The notes: a model not told the origin generated them from the sequence alone. A stretch of DNA of 64,000 bases from Pseudomonas brassicacearum subsp. brassicacearum (GCF_008801605.1 NZ_VZPJ01000018.1:1-64000), one strand, 5' to 3'; shown: positions 8,527-17,990, counted from the first letter of the stretch. Program-made: numbers and translations.

Positions 8527-8880
8527 TCAGAGCTGGCTTATATAGGTGCCCGTCCCCTTGAGGATGTTCTGCAACGTCAGTTCCACTTCCGCCAGGTCCG
8601 CCGCATCGGTGTCGTGGGTGATTTCCAGCACGTCGTCGCCGTTCAACGCATCGGCATCCGCCGCCGCAATCTCAATCAGCAAGCGGGTAGGGCTCAGCGT
8701 GACTTTCACGCCGTCCAGCGTCGAAGGCTCGCCATCCAGGGCAATCTCCAGTTCGTCTTCGTCGGGGTAGCGGGTCATCAGGAACATTTCGCCCTGGGCG
8801 CTGTGGCAGCAGAGCATGGCCATGTTGTCTTCTTCGTCGTCGCACGGATTGGCGATCAGCAGGGTGGTGGTCATTTGCAT
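8527..8880 (-). CDS. Small acidic conserved hypothetical protein
   Basis: 117 residues, strongly acidic, with no signal peptide or membrane segment. The start at 8880 has AGGAG eight bases upstream; a second Met two codons later is possible. I do not recognise a family. The sequence (MTTTLLIANPCDDEEDNMAMLC, then DEDELEIALDGE) suggests a small cytoplasmic beta-rich protein. It stands alone, convergent with the lipoprotein gene, with the cruciform repeat between them. Confidence 0.72.
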   Translation of the reverse strand: MQMTTTLLIANPCDDEEDNMAMLCCHSAQGEMFLMTRYPDEDELEIALDGEPSTLDGVKVTLSPTRLLIEIAAADADALNGDDVLEITHDTDAADLAEVELTLQNILKGTGTYISQL

Positions 8881-9322
8881 GGTGATGGCTCCTGGCTCGA
8901 TGAGCCGAAAAAAGTGGATTCTGCCAGCCTGGAGGACTTTGCGCTGGATTACCGCAATCGGGCTGCGATTTCACACTGCCAGGTGCCGTTTCGCCCCTGG
9001 GCTGCTAGGGTTGTTCGATGAACTCGGGCCGGTTTAGCTTGCCGATGACCGAATATGTCGCAGCGCTGCAAGCAGGCACATTGTCGCACTCGTTAAGCTG
9101 CGCAACGGATGTGCACCTGCAAAGGCCATCCCGGAGTGGTTTTTGCAGGTGTCCATGACATGAAATTACATGGAAAAGGATGTGACCTGCGGGTCCTGTC
9201 CAGCTTCATCCACCTGTCATCCTGTTTCCTCTGCCCGAGAATCAGGAACGGGATGGCCGACAGCCCCGCAGGGGTTGCACGCGACGCTTCAATCAATAAC
9301 AAGCCCAAGCGGAGTACCACAG
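8881..9322. other. 442 bp gap upstream of gdhB with one clear hairpin
   Basis: This divergent gap must contain the gdhB promoter. The only structure I can point to is an inverted repeat, CACCTGCAAA (9114-9123) and TTTGCAGGTG (9142-9151), ten perfect pairs around an 18-base loop, about 170 bases before gdhB. No sigma-54 site or known operator was recognised. Confidence 0.6.
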
Positions 9323-12300
9323 ATGGCGTTCTTCACCGCAGCCAGCAAAGCCGACTTCCAGCATCAACTGCAAGCGGCACTGGCGCAGCACATCAGTGAA
9401 CAGGCACTGCCACAAGTGGCGCTGTTCGCTGAACAATTCTTCGGCATCATTTCCCTCGATGAACTTACCCAGCGCCGGTTGTCCGACCTTGCCGGCTGCA
9501 CCCTGTCTGCCTGGCGCCTGCTTGAGCGCTTCGATCACACGCAACCGCAGGTGCGCGTCTACAACCCCGATTACGAACGCCACGGCTGGCAGTCGACCCA
9601 CACGGCCGTGGAAGTGTTGCACCACGATCTGCCATTCCTGGTGGACTCGGTCCGCACCGAGCTGAACCGTCGCGGCTACAGCATCCATACCCTGCAAACC
9701 ACCGTGCTGAGCGTGCGTCGCGGCAGCAAGGGCGAGTTGCTGGAAATCCTGCCAAAAGGCACCCAGGGCGACGGCATCCTGCAAGAGTCGTTGATGTACC
9801 TGGAGATCGACCGCTGCGCCAACGCCGCCGAACTCAACGTCCTGAGCAAGGAACTTGAGCAAGTGCTGGGCGAAGTGCGCGTGGCCGTGGCCGACTTCGA
9901 ACCGATGAAAGCCAAGGTCCAGGAAATCCTCGACAGCCTGGACAGCAGCGCCTACGCCATCGACGCTGAGGAAAAGAGCGAGATCAAGAGTTTCCTGGAA
10001 TGGCTGGTGGGCAACCACTTCACCTTCCTGGGCTACGAAGAGTTCGTGGTTCGCGATGAGGCCGATGGTGGCCACATCGAGTACAACCCCGATTCGTTCC
10101 TCGGCCTGACCAAATTGCTGCGCGCTGGCCTGACCGCCGAAGACCTGCGCATCGAAGACTACGCCGTCAATTACCTGCGCGAACCGACGCCGTTGTCGTT
10201 CGCCAAGGCCGCGCACCCGAGCCGCGTACACCGTCCGGCCTACCCGGACTACGTGTCGATCCGTGAAATCGACGCCAACGGCAAGGTCATCAAGGAATGC
10301 CGCTTCATGGGCCTGTACACCTCTTCGGTGTATGGCGAGAGCGTGCGGGTCATCCCGTACATCCGCCGCAAGGTCGCGGAAATCGAGCGTCGCTCGGGCT
10401 TCCAGGCCAAGGCGCACCTGGGCAAGGAACTGGCCCAGGTGGTCGAAGTGCTGCCCCGTGACGACCTGTTCCAGACCCCGGTGGACGAGCTGTTCAGCAC
10501 TGTCATGTCCATCGTGCAGATCCAGGAACGCAACAAGATCCGCGTGTTCCTGCGCAAAGACCCGTATGGCCGTTTCTGCTACTGCCTGGCCTACGTGCCA
10601 CGTGACATCTACTCCACCGAAGTGCGCCAGAAGATCCAGCAAGTGCTGATGGATCGCCTGAAAGCCTCGGACTGCGAGTTCTGGACCTTCTTCTCCGAGT
10701 CCGTACTGGCCCGTGTACAACTGATCCTGCGGGTGGATCCGAAGAACCGTCTCGACATCGATCCGGTCTTGCTGGAAAAAGAAGTGGTCCAGGCCTGCCG
10801 CAGCTGGAAGGACGACTACGCCAGCCTGGTCGTCGAGAGCTTCGGCGAAGCCCAGGGCACCAACGTGCTGTCGGATTTCCCGAAAGGCTTCCCGGCCGGC
10901 TACCGCGAGCGCTTTGCTGCGCACTCGGCCGTGGTCGACATGCAGCACCTGCTGAGCCTGAGCGAAAAAAATCCGCTGGTCATGAGCTTCTACCAGCCAC
11001 TGGGCCAGGTCTCCGGCCAGCGTGAGCTGCACTGCAAGCTGTATCACGCCGATACGCCACTGGCGCTGTCCGACGTGCTGCCAATCCTGGAAAACCTCGG
11101 CCTGCGCGTGCTGGGCGAGTTCCCGTACCGTCTGCGCCACACCAATGGCCGCGAGTTCTGGATTCATGATTTCGCGTTCACCGCCGCCGAAGGCCTGGAC
11201 CTGGATATCCAGCAACTCAACGACACCTTGCAGGACGCCTTCGTCCACATCGTGCGTGGCGATGCCGAGAACGATGCGTTCAACCGCCTGGTGCTGACCG
11301 CCGGCCTGCCATGGCGCGACGTGGCGCTGCTGCGTGCCTACGCCCGTTACCTGAAGCAGATCCGCCTGGGCTTCGACCTGGGTTACATCGCCAGCACCCT
11401 GAACAACCACACCGACATCGCTCGCGAGTTGACCCGGTTGTTCAAGACCCGCTTCTACCTGGCGCGCAAACTCAGTGGCGATGACCTGGAAGACAAGCAA
11501 CTGCGCCTGGAACAAGCGATTCTCTCGGCCCTGGACGACGTCCAGGTGCTCAACGAAGACCGCATCCTGCGTCGCTACCTGGACCTGATCAAGGCCACCC
11601 TGCGGACCAACTTCTACCAGACCGACGCCAACGGCCAGAACAAGTCCTACTTCAGCTTCAAGTTCAACCCGCACCTGATCCCGGAACTGCCGAAACCGGT
11701 GCCCAAGTTCGAGATCTTCGTCTACTCGCCACGGGTCGAAGGCGTGCACCTGCGCTTCGGCAACGTTGCCCGCGGCGGCCTGCGCTGGTCCGACCGTGAA
11801 GAAGACTACCGCACCGAAGTGCTTGGCCTGGTAAAAGCCCAGCAAGTGAAGAACTCGGTGATCGTGCCGGTGGGCGCCAAGGGTGGTTTCCTGCCACGTC
11901 GCCTGCCGTTGGGCGGCAGCCGGGACGAGATCGCGGCCGAGGGCATCGCCTGCTACCGCATCTTCATCTCGGGCCTGTTGGACATCACCGACAACCTGAA
12001 GGACGGCGCACTGGTACCGCCGGCCAACGTCGTACGTCATGACGACGATGACCCGTACCTGGTGGTGGCGGCGGACAAGGGCACTGCGACCTTCTCCGAC
12101 ATCGCCAACGGCATCGCCATCGACTATGGCTTCTGGCTGGGCGATGCGTTCGCCTCCGGCGGTTCGGCTGGCTACGACCACAAGAAAATGGGCATCACCG
12201 CCAAGGGCGCGTGGGTCGGCGTGCAGCGCCACTTCCGCGAGCGCGGCATCAATGTCCAGGAAGACAGCATCACTGTGGTGGGCGTCGGCGACATGGCCGG

Positions 12301-14191
12301 CGACGTGTTCGGCAACGGCTTGTTGATGTCCGACAAGCTGCAACTGGTCGCGGCCTTCAACCACCTGCACATCTTCATCGACCCGAACCCGGAGCCTGCC
12401 AGCAGCTTTGCCGAGCGCAAGCGCCTGTTCGACCTGCCGCGTTCGGCCTGGAGCGACTACGACACCAGCATCATGTCCGAAGGCGGCGGTATCTTCTCGC
12501 GCAGCGCGAAGAGCATCGCCATCTCGCCACAGATGAAAGAACGCTTCGACATCAAGGCTGACAAGCTGACCCCGACCGAGCTGCTCAACGCCTTGCTCAA
12601 GGCGCCGGTGGACCTGTTGTGGAACGGCGGTATCGGCACCTACGTCAAGGCCAGCACTGAAAGCCACGCCGATGTCGGCGACAAGGCCAACGATGCTCTG
12701 CGCGTGAACGGCAACGAACTGCGCTGCAAGGTCGTGGGCGAGGGCGGCAACCTGGGCATGACCCAACTGGGTCGCGTCGAGTTCGGCCTCAATGGCGGCG
12801 GTTCCAACACCGACTTCATCGACAACGCGGGCGGTGTGGACTGCTCCGACCACGAAGTGAACATCAAGATCCTGCTCAACGAAGTGGTGCAGGCCGGCGA
12901 CATGACCGACAAGCAACGCAACCAGTTGCTGGCGAGCATGACCGACGAAGTCGGTAGCCTGGTGTTGGGCAACAACTACAAGCAGACCCAGGCCCTGTCC
13001 CTGGCGGCGCGCCGTGCCTTCGTGCGGATCGCCGAATACAAGCGTCTGATGAACGATCTGGAAGGCCGCGGCAAGCTGGATCGCGCCATCGAGTTCCTGC
13101 CGTCTGAAGAGGCGATCAACGAGCGTGTCGCGGCGGGCCATGGCCTGACCCGTGCCGAACTGTCGGTGTTGATCTCCTACAGCAAGATCGACCTCAAGGA
13201 AGCGCTGCTCAACTCCCTGGTACCGGACGACGATTACCTGACCCGTGACATGGAGACGGCTTTCCCGCCGACGCTGGTGAACCAGTTCTCCGAGGCCATG
13301 CGTCGCCATCGCCTCAAGCGCGAGATCGTCAGCACCCAGATCGCCAACGACCTGGTCAACCACATGGGCATCACCTTCGTTCAGCGGCTCAAGGAGTCTA
13401 CGGGCATGAGCCCGGCGAACGTTGCGGGTGCTTATGTCATCGTTCGGGATATCTTCCACCTCCCGCACTGGTTCCGTCAGATCGAGGCCCTGGACCACCA
13501 GGTCTCGGCCGACGTGCAACTGGAGCTGATGGACGAACTGATGCGCCTGGGTCGTCGCGCCACGCGCTGGTTCCTGCGCAGCCGCCGCAACGAGCAGAAC
13601 GCTGCCCGTGACGTCGCGCACTTCGGCCCGCACCTGGCAGCGTTGGGCCTCAAGCTCGACGAACTGCTGGAAGGTCCGACCCGCGAAGGCTGGCAGACCC
13701 GCTACCAGGCCTATGTGGCCGCCGGTGTGCCGGAGTTGCTGGCGCGTATGGTTGCCGGCACCACGCACCTGTACACCTTGTTGCCGATCATCGAGGCGTC
13801 CGACGTCACCGGCCAGAACGCTGCCGATGTGGCCAAGGCCTACTTCGCCGTGGGCAGCGCCCTGGACATCACCTGGTACCTGCAACAGATCAGCGCACTG
13901 CCGGTGGAAAACAACTGGCAGGCACTGGCCCGTGAAGCGTTCCGCGATGACATCGACTGGCAGCAACGGGCGATCACCATCTCGGTCCTGCAGGACGGCG
14001 ACGCGACCCAGGATGTGGAAACGCGCCTGGCGATGTGGCTTGAGCAGCATCACGAAATGGTCGAGCGCTGGCGCGCCATGCTGGTGGACATCCGTGCCGC
14101 CAGCGGCACCGACTACGCCATGTACGCGGTCGCCAACCGCGAACTGCTGGACCTGGCGTTGAGTGGTCAGGCGGTCGTGACGGCCAACTGA
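9323..14191 (+). CDS. gdhB: NAD-specific glutamate dehydrogenase, large 180 kDa type (GdhB)
   Basis: 1622 residues, the length of the large NAD-GDH family. The start at 9323 (MAFFTAASKADF) has GGAG eight bases upstream; the frame open from 9170 is an extension. The N-terminal half holds the regulatory ACT-like regions. The catalytic domain begins near residue 800 (RFGNVARGGLRWSDREEDYRTE) with the catalytic Lys region VGAKGGF near 855, and the NAD-binding part has VVGVGDMAGDVFGNG near 990. The C-terminal helical domain is complete. It oxidatively deaminates glutamate to 2-oxoglutarate and ammonium in the cytoplasm. Single gene, closed by a strong terminator. Confidence 0.96.
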   Translation: MAFFTAASKADFQHQLQAALAQHISEQALPQVALFAEQFFGIISLDELTQRRLSDLAGCTLSAWRLLERFDHTQPQVRVYNPDYERHGWQSTHTAVEVLHHDLPFLVDSVRTELNRRGYSIHTLQTTVLSVRRGSKGELLEILPKGTQGDGILQESLMYLEIDRCANAAELNVLSKELEQVLGEVRVAVADFEPMKAKVQEILDSLDSSAYAIDAEEKSEIKSFLEWLVGNHFTFLGYEEFVVRDEADGGHIEYNPDSFLGLTKLLRAGLTAEDLRIEDYAVNYLREPTPLSFAKAAHPSRVHRPAYPDYVSIREIDANGKVIKECRFMGLYTSSVYGESVRVIPYIRRKVAEIERRSGFQAKAHLGKELAQVVEVLPRDDLFQTPVDELFSTVMSIVQIQERNKIRVFLRKDPYGRFCYCLAYVPRDIYSTEVRQKIQQVLMDRLKASDCEFWTFFSESVLARVQLILRVDPKNRLDIDPVLLEKEVVQACRSWKDDYASLVVESFGEAQGTNVLSDFPKGFPAGYRERFAAHSAVVDMQHLLSLSEKNPLVMSFYQPLGQVSGQRELHCKLYHADTPLALSDVLPILENLGLRVLGEFPYRLRHTNGREFWIHDFAFTAAEGLDLDIQQLNDTLQDAFVHIVRGDAENDAFNRLVLTAGLPWRDVALLRAYARYLKQIRLGFDLGYIASTLNNHTDIARELTRLFKTRFYLARKLSGDDLEDKQLRLEQAILSALDDVQVLNEDRILRRYLDLIKATLRTNFYQTDANGQNKSYFSFKFNPHLIPELPKPVPKFEIFVYSPRVEGVHLRFGNVARGGLRWSDREEDYRTEVLGLVKAQQVKNSVIVPVGAKGGFLPRRLPLGGSRDEIAAEGIACYRIFISGLLDITDNLKDGALVPPANVVRHDDDDPYLVVAADKGTATFSDIANGIAIDYGFWLGDAFASGGSAGYDHKKMGITAKGAWVGVQRHFRERGINVQEDSITVVGVGDMAGDVFGNGLLMSDKLQLVAAFNHLHIFIDPNPEPASSFAERKRLFDLPRSAWSDYDTSIMSEGGGIFSRSAKSIAISPQMKERFDIKADKLTPTELLNALLKAPVDLLWNGGIGTYVKASTESHADVGDKANDALRVNGNELRCKVVGEGGNLGMTQLGRVEFGLNGGGSNTDFIDNAGGVDCSDHEVNIKILLNEVVQAGDMTDKQRNQLLASMTDEVGSLVLGNNYKQTQALSLAARRAFVRIAEYKRLMNDLEGRGKLDRAIEFLPSEEAINERVAAGHGLTRAELSVLISYSKIDLKEALLNSLVPDDDYLTRDMETAFPPTLVNQFSEAMRRHRLKREIVSTQIANDLVNHMGITFVQRLKESTGMSPANVAGAYVIVRDIFHLPHWFRQIEALDHQVSADVQLELMDELMRLGRRATRWFLRSRRNEQNAARDVAHFGPHLAALGLKLDELLEGPTREGWQTRYQAYVAAGVPELLARMVAGTTHLYTLLPIIEASDVTGQNAADVAKAYFAVGSALDITWYLQQISALPVENNWQALAREAFRDDIDWQQRAITISVLQDGDATQDVETRLAMWLEQHHEMVERWRAMLVDIRAASGTDYAMYAVANRELLDLALSGQAVVTAN

Positions 14192-14205
14192 TCCGGCGTT
14201 GAATG

Positions 14206-14242
14206 AAAAAGCCCCGCATTGAGAGATGCGGGGCTTTTTTTT
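14206..14242 (+). terminator. Rho-independent terminator of gdhB
   Basis: AAAAAGCCCCGCAT / ATGCGGGGCTTTTTTTT forms a GC-rich stem with a short loop (TGAGAG) followed by eight T residues, 15 bases after the gdhB stop. Confidence 0.95.
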
Positions 14243-14259
14243 ATATTCGCTGTGAGTCC

Positions 14260-14350
14260 CTGTGGGAGCGAGCTTGCTCGCGATGGCGGTGTATCAGTCA
14301 CGTTCAATGTCGCTGACCCACCGCTATCGCGAGCAAGCTCGCTCCCACAG
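14260..14350. repeat. REP pair downstream of gdhB
   Basis: Inverted REP elements at 14260-14284 and 14325-14350, separated by about 40 bp, lie between the convergent gdhB and cupin genes. The spacer (TATCAGTCACGTTCAATGTCGCTGACCCACC) resembles the spacer of the 1-629 array. Confidence 0.9.
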
Positions 14351-14372
14351 GGGGACAGCTGTGCTGTGGCTG

Positions 14373-14777
14373 TTAGTTTTTCAGCGGTATCAACACCGCT
14401 TCATCCTCACCCATCACCATGAACACCAGCAGTTTCGCCGGCTGGCTCGTGCTGGCGTTTCTCGAGACCAGGTGCTCGGACCCCGCTGCTTCATACCAGA
14501 ACTCTCCAGTCTTGTAGGTCTTCGCCGGCTCACCCTTGACCTGGGAAGTGATGGCGCCTTCCAGTACGTAGGCCATGGCCGTGCCCTCATGCTTATGGGC
14601 AATGGACGCTTGGCCGGGGGCATAGTCGACGGTCAGCATCATGGTTTTTTTACCTGGAGCGTTTTTCAGCAATTGCTCCTGCAGCACCGTGACCTTCTCC
14701 GAAGGCGCGGCTTCGTGGGCGTAGGTCTGGGTAATGGGCAGCAGGCCGAGGGCGGCGATCAGACAGAGTGTTTTCAT
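14373..14777 (-). CDS. Exported cupin-domain protein
   Basis: 134 residues with a Sec signal peptide (MKTLCLIAALGLLPITQTYA, cleavage near AYA-HEA). A single cupin fold follows, with motif 1 around ASIAHKHEGTAMAYVLEG (His residues for metal) and motif 2 around GEFWYEAAGSEHLVSRN. The enzymatic role is unknown; it is probably a periplasmic metal-binding protein. The start at 14777 is set by the signal peptide; the longer frame to 14909 has no signal. It stands alone. Confidence 0.82.
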   Translation of the reverse strand: MKTLCLIAALGLLPITQTYAHEAAPSEKVTVLQEQLLKNAPGKKTMMLTVDYAPGQASIAHKHEGTAMAYVLEGAITSQVKGEPAKTYKTGEFWYEAAGSEHLVSRNASTSQPAKLLVFMVMGEDEAVLIPLKN

Positions 14778-14924
14778 GAAGGTATGACCCATGTGGTTTC
14801 GAGTGATTTCGCGCTGTCGCGGCGATGGATTCACCCTAAGCCCCACGGAGGGGCAAGCAAACGTCCAATCTTTCGGAAGGTGGGTAGACCAATACCGCGA
14901 TCCACCCAATTTGAAAGCTACCCC

Positions 14925-15030
14925 CTGTAGGAGCTGCCGAAGGCTGCGATCTTTGGCTCTTGATCTTTGGCTTGGGATTTAATTGGATTGGACAGGATCG
15001 CAGCCTCGTTGCACTCGGCTGCTCCTACAG
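14925..15030. repeat. Inverted repeat of the CTGTAGGAGCNGCCGA family
   Basis: CTGTAGGAGCTGCCGAAGGCTGCGATC on the left is matched in inverse by GATCGCAGCCTCGTTGCACTCGGCTGCTCCTACAG on the right. This is a third dispersed Pseudomonas repeat family, in the gap between the ABM and cupin genes. The rest of the gap 14778-15040 shows nothing else. Confidence 0.85.
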
Positions 15031-15040
15031 ACGCGGAGTG

Positions 15041-15322
15041 TCAGCTATTGAAGTCGACGCTGCGCGCCAGGCGGTTGTCGATCAGGCTGATGAAGCCTTG
15101 CACTTCCGGGCAGTTGAAGTGGGCTTGCATGGCCGCTTCCGACTGCCAGCGGGCACTGACGCTCCAGCGGTCGCCATCGTCCGGGCAATGGTCGACCAGG
15201 TAGGCATCGCAGCCCGGCTGCGTACGCAGGGTCTCGACGATTTGCTGCAATTGCCGGCCCAGTTCTTCCGAGCGACCGGCGGCGGCTTGCACCTGTACGG
15301 TATTGATCACTTGGCGAGACAT
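15041..15322 (-). CDS. Antibiotic-biosynthesis-monooxygenase (ABM) domain protein
   Basis: 93 residues, a single ferredoxin-like ABM domain (VINTVQVQAAAGRSEELGRQL, then GCDAYLVDHCPDD, then WQSEAAMQAHFNCPEVQGF). Family members include quinol monooxygenases such as YgiN and haem-degrading enzymes; the substrate cannot be told from sequence. It is transcribed in the same direction as the upstream MocR gene but 121 bp apart, so probably a separate unit. Confidence 0.82.
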   Translation of the reverse strand: MSRQVINTVQVQAAAGRSEELGRQLQQIVETLRTQPGCDAYLVDHCPDDGDRWSVSARWQSEAAMQAHFNCPEVQGFISLIDNRLARSVDFNS

Positions 15323-15443
15323 TGTTCAGGCTCCTGAATCAAGTCGCAGGGGGTTGTTCAACATCAATGACACCCATGCAGGATAGGCCCGCCGGGGCAA
15401 GGCTCAAACAGCCAATGGGCGGATAAATGCCCAGTCCAATCCC

Positions 15444-16877
15444 TCAGGCCACTTGCTGCAGAATGTCGCGCAAGCGGTCCAGGGCTATGTCGATGTCCAG
15501 GGTTTCGATCGCGCCAAAACCAAAGAACAGGCCCGGCCGCACCGGGGCCTCGTTGAAAAAACCATCAAGGCTGTAGAGCCCGACTTCGGCTTTTTTCGCC
15601 AGTTCGATCACCAGCGCCAGGTCCATCGGAACCTTGCACAACACCGCCATATGAAAGCCCGCGGTGGTGGGCACGGCCTCGAACCAGGGCGATAAGTCCC
15701 CGCCCATGCGAGCCAGGATTCGCTCGCGGCGACCGGCATACAGGGTGTGGCAGCGGCGGATATGCTTGAGCAGGCAACCCTCGGCGATGAACTTCGCCAG
15801 CGCCCACTGGGGCAGGGTGGAGGTGTGCTGGTCGGTGAGGCGCTTGGCCAGGATTACCGCTTCAAGAATCGCCGGCGGCAGGATCGCATAGCCCAGGCGC
15901 AACTCCGGCAACAAGGTCTTGGAGAAGGTGCCGACGTACGCCACGATCCCGCGCTCGTCCAGGCTCTGCAACGAATCGGCGGGCCGGCCTTCGTAGCGGA
16001 ATTCGCTGTCGTAGTCGTCTTCGATGATGATCGCCCCCAGCTCATAGGCCCGCGCCAGCAGGGCCTCGCGGCGGGCCTGGCTCATGGGCATGCCCAGGGG
16101 AAACTGGTGGGAGGGCGTCACATAAATCAACCGCGTGCCGTCGGGGATCAGGTCGACCCGCATGCCTTGCTCGTCCACCGGCACTCCGACCACCGTGGCG
16201 CCCTGGGAGCCGAACAGCAAGCGCGCCGGCGGGTAGCCCGGATCTTCCATGGCCACCAGGCTGCCGGGCCGGGTCAACACCCGCGAGATCAGGTCCAGGG
16301 CTTGCTGTGCGCCGTTGCACACCACCACGTCTTCATCCTGGCAATTTACCCCGCGGGAAAACGCGATGTGCCGGGCAATGGCATTGCGCAGCGACGGCAG
16401 GCCTTCGGGCTGGCTGTAGAAGCCCTTGGCGCTGGCGATCTGGCGCAGCGCATGGGCCGTGCAGCGCCGCCAGTCGTCCAGCGGAAACTGGCCCTTGCCC
16501 GTGGCGCCGCCGATGAAGTCGTAGCGCAACGCGCCTTCGAGGGTGGGATGGCGCATCAGGTCGGGCATGGTGCGCCAGGCTTCGACGACGTCGGCGCCGG
16601 CCAGTTCGCGGTGGCTCTGTTTGCGCACGATCCTGGCCGGCCGTGCGTTGACGTAGGTGCCTTTGCCGATGATGCCGGTGAGCAGGTTTTCGTAGGTCAG
16701 TTGAGCGTAGGTGTCGGAGACGGTCTTGCGCGAGACTCCCAGTTGTTCGGCCAGCAGGCGGCTGGGCGGCAGTTGCGTGCCGGCCGCCAGGCGACCGCTT
16801 TCGATGGCGCTGCGCAATTGTTGATACAACTGGCCCGACAGGTCCTTGCGGCCGTTGATGACAACATGAAGTTCCAT
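15444..16877 (-). CDS. MocR/PdxR-type regulator (GntR HTH fused to class I aminotransferase fold)
   Basis: 477 residues. The N-terminal winged helix at about residues 12-78 (LSGQLYQQLRSAIESGRLAAGTQLPPSRLLAEQLGVSRKTVSDTY) is of GntR type. The rest is an aminotransferase fold with the PLP-binding Lys at 320 in VGTFSKTLLPELRLGY and the Asp in IIEDDYDSEF. Such regulators sense PLP or amino acids. It is divergent from the AhpD-like gene at 17073, with under 200 bp between starts, so that gene is the likely target. Confidence 0.9.
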   Translation of the reverse strand: MELHVVINGRKDLSGQLYQQLRSAIESGRLAAGTQLPPSRLLAEQLGVSRKTVSDTYAQLTYENLLTGIIGKGTYVNARPARIVRKQSHRELAGADVVEAWRTMPDLMRHPTLEGALRYDFIGGATGKGQFPLDDWRRCTAHALRQIASAKGFYSQPEGLPSLRNAIARHIAFSRGVNCQDEDVVVCNGAQQALDLISRVLTRPGSLVAMEDPGYPPARLLFGSQGATVVGVPVDEQGMRVDLIPDGTRLIYVTPSHQFPLGMPMSQARREALLARAYELGAIIIEDDYDSEFRYEGRPADSLQSLDERGIVAYVGTFSKTLLPELRLGYAILPPAILEAVILAKRLTDQHTSTLPQWALAKFIAEGCLLKHIRRCHTLYAGRRERILARMGGDLSPWFEAVPTTAGFHMAVLCKVPMDLALVIELAKKAEVGLYSLDGFFNEAPVRPGLFFGFGAIETLDIDIALDRLRDILQQVA

Positions 16878-17072
16878 ACCCGCAAGCTCCTGGGCGATTG
16901 TTTGGCCGCCGGCGTCAAAGGCGCAAGATTACCCGCATTGTGCGACTGCATAGAAGTTGCGTGGGGAAAATCCCGCCTATTGGACTTGCCTCCGGGTTTT
17001 TCGACAAATTGGACCTGTCATTGGCCGGTCCCAGGGCCTAGCGTGAAGGTCTCGAATACCACGGAGCCCGCC

Positions 17073-17513
17073 ATGAGCCCGCGTCTGGATTACTACACTG
17101 CATCGCCTGGGGCGATGAAAGCCATGATCGGCCTGGAAGCCCTGACCAGTCGCCTGAGTATCGAACCGGCGCTGCTGCATCTGATCAAGATCCGCGCTTC
17201 ACAACTCAATGGCTGTGCCTTCTGCACCGACATGCATTCGGTGGAGGCGCGACGCCAGGGCGAGACCGAGCGGCGGCTCTACGCGGTGGCAGTGTGGCGC
17301 GACAGCGGTTTTTTCACTGCCCGCGAACGCGCCGCCCTGGCCTGGACCGAGGCGGTGACGCTATTGGCTGAAAGCCAGGTGCCGGACGACGTCTATGCCC
17401 AGGCCCGGGCCTGCTTCAGCGAGGAGGAACTGGTGGACCTGACCCTGGCGATCAGCACCATCAACAGCTGGAACCGGCTGGCGGTGAGTTTTCGCCAGAG
17501 TCCGGGTGGCTGA
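17073..17513 (+). CDS. AhpD-like carboxymuconolactone decarboxylase family protein
   Basis: 146 residues with the AhpD redox core C48-A-F-C51 followed by His55 (LNGCAFCTDMHSVEA), as in alkylhydroperoxidase-like proteins. The start at 17073 has ACGGAG upstream; the long frame from 15747 is antisense to the MocR gene and not coding. Probably a peroxide or organic-hydroperoxide-related thiol protein, controlled by the divergent MocR regulator. Confidence 0.9.
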   Translation: MSPRLDYYTASPGAMKAMIGLEALTSRLSIEPALLHLIKIRASQLNGCAFCTDMHSVEARRQGETERRLYAVAVWRDSGFFTARERAALAWTEAVTLLAESQVPDDVYAQARACFSEEELVDLTLAISTINSWNRLAVSFRQSPGG

Positions 17514-17528
17514 TCCGCGAGAGCCAAC

Positions 17529-17620
17529 TGTGGGAGCAAGGCTTGCCCGCGATGAACGATGATGAGGTGAATCTGGCGGACCGTGGCGCCTGGATCGCGA
17601 GCAAGCTTTGCTCCCACAGA
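17529..17620. repeat. Inverted REP-like pair (GTGGGAGCAAGGCTTGCCCGCGAT variant)
   Basis: CTGTGGGAGCAAGGCTTGCCCGCGAT and an inverted partner ATCGCGAGCAAGCTTTGCTCCCACAG sit between two convergent genes. This subfamily has AAGGCTTGC or AAGCTTTGC in place of GAGCTTGC and recurs at 22169, 54418 and 55811. Confidence 0.88.
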
Positions 17621-17639
17621 GCAGGTCTGTCGTTTGCCT

Positions 17640-17990
17640 CTATTTATTTCCGTTGGGCAGCAGCGAATTGCTGGTCGGAACCGGCGGCCGCTGGGGCTTG
17701 ACCGACGTGCCAAACGTATTGCCCATGCGCACGCCAGTGGCCGCCGGGGTTGCCAGGCCGATGCTGTTCGGTGCGCGTTCGTTGACCGGCACATTCATGG
17801 CATCCTGGGCCCGTTGCGCAGCTGTTGCAGCCTGCGGGTCGTTGCCCATCTGCCGGCTCAGGCAGTTGTAGTCGGGGGTCTTGTAGCCACCGACGGTCAC
17901 CTCGATACACGCCGGGGCTTCTTCGCCCTGGGCCCACGGCAGGGCCAGGAGCAGCCCGACACCGGCCATCATTTTCGTCCACTGTTTCAT
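17640..17990 (-). CDS. Small exported protein divergent from vreA
   Basis: 116 residues. AGGAGG six bases upstream favours the ATG at 17990 over the one directly before it. The signal peptide is MKQWTKMMAGVGLLLALPWAQG. The mature part has two Cys (PACIEVTVGGYKTPDYNCLSRQ), a central helix-like AAQRAQDAMNVPVNE stretch and a Pro/Ser-rich tail. I do not recognise a family. It shares a roughly 140 bp divergent promoter region with vreA, including a candidate Pho box, so it may belong to the same regulon and could be a periplasmic accessory or a type II substrate. That role is inference. Confidence 0.75.
   Translation of the reverse strand: MKQWTKMMAGVGLLLALPWAQGEEAPACIEVTVGGYKTPDYNCLSRQMGNDPQAATAAQRAQDAMNVPVNERAPNSIGLATPAATGVRMGNTFGTSVKPQRPPVPTSNSLLPNGNK

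Noticed and set aside
9293..14053. 1586-codon open frame on the minus strand opposite gdhB
   Set aside because: It is the mirror frame of a high-GC gene; gdhB is full length with intact motifs and a proper start and terminator, while the antisense product shows no family features.
15747..17072. 588-codon plus-strand frame that fuses to the AhpD-like protein
   Set aside because: Its first 440 codons are antisense to the MocR gene; the real start at 17073 has a ribosome-binding site and gives a normal-length AhpD-family protein.
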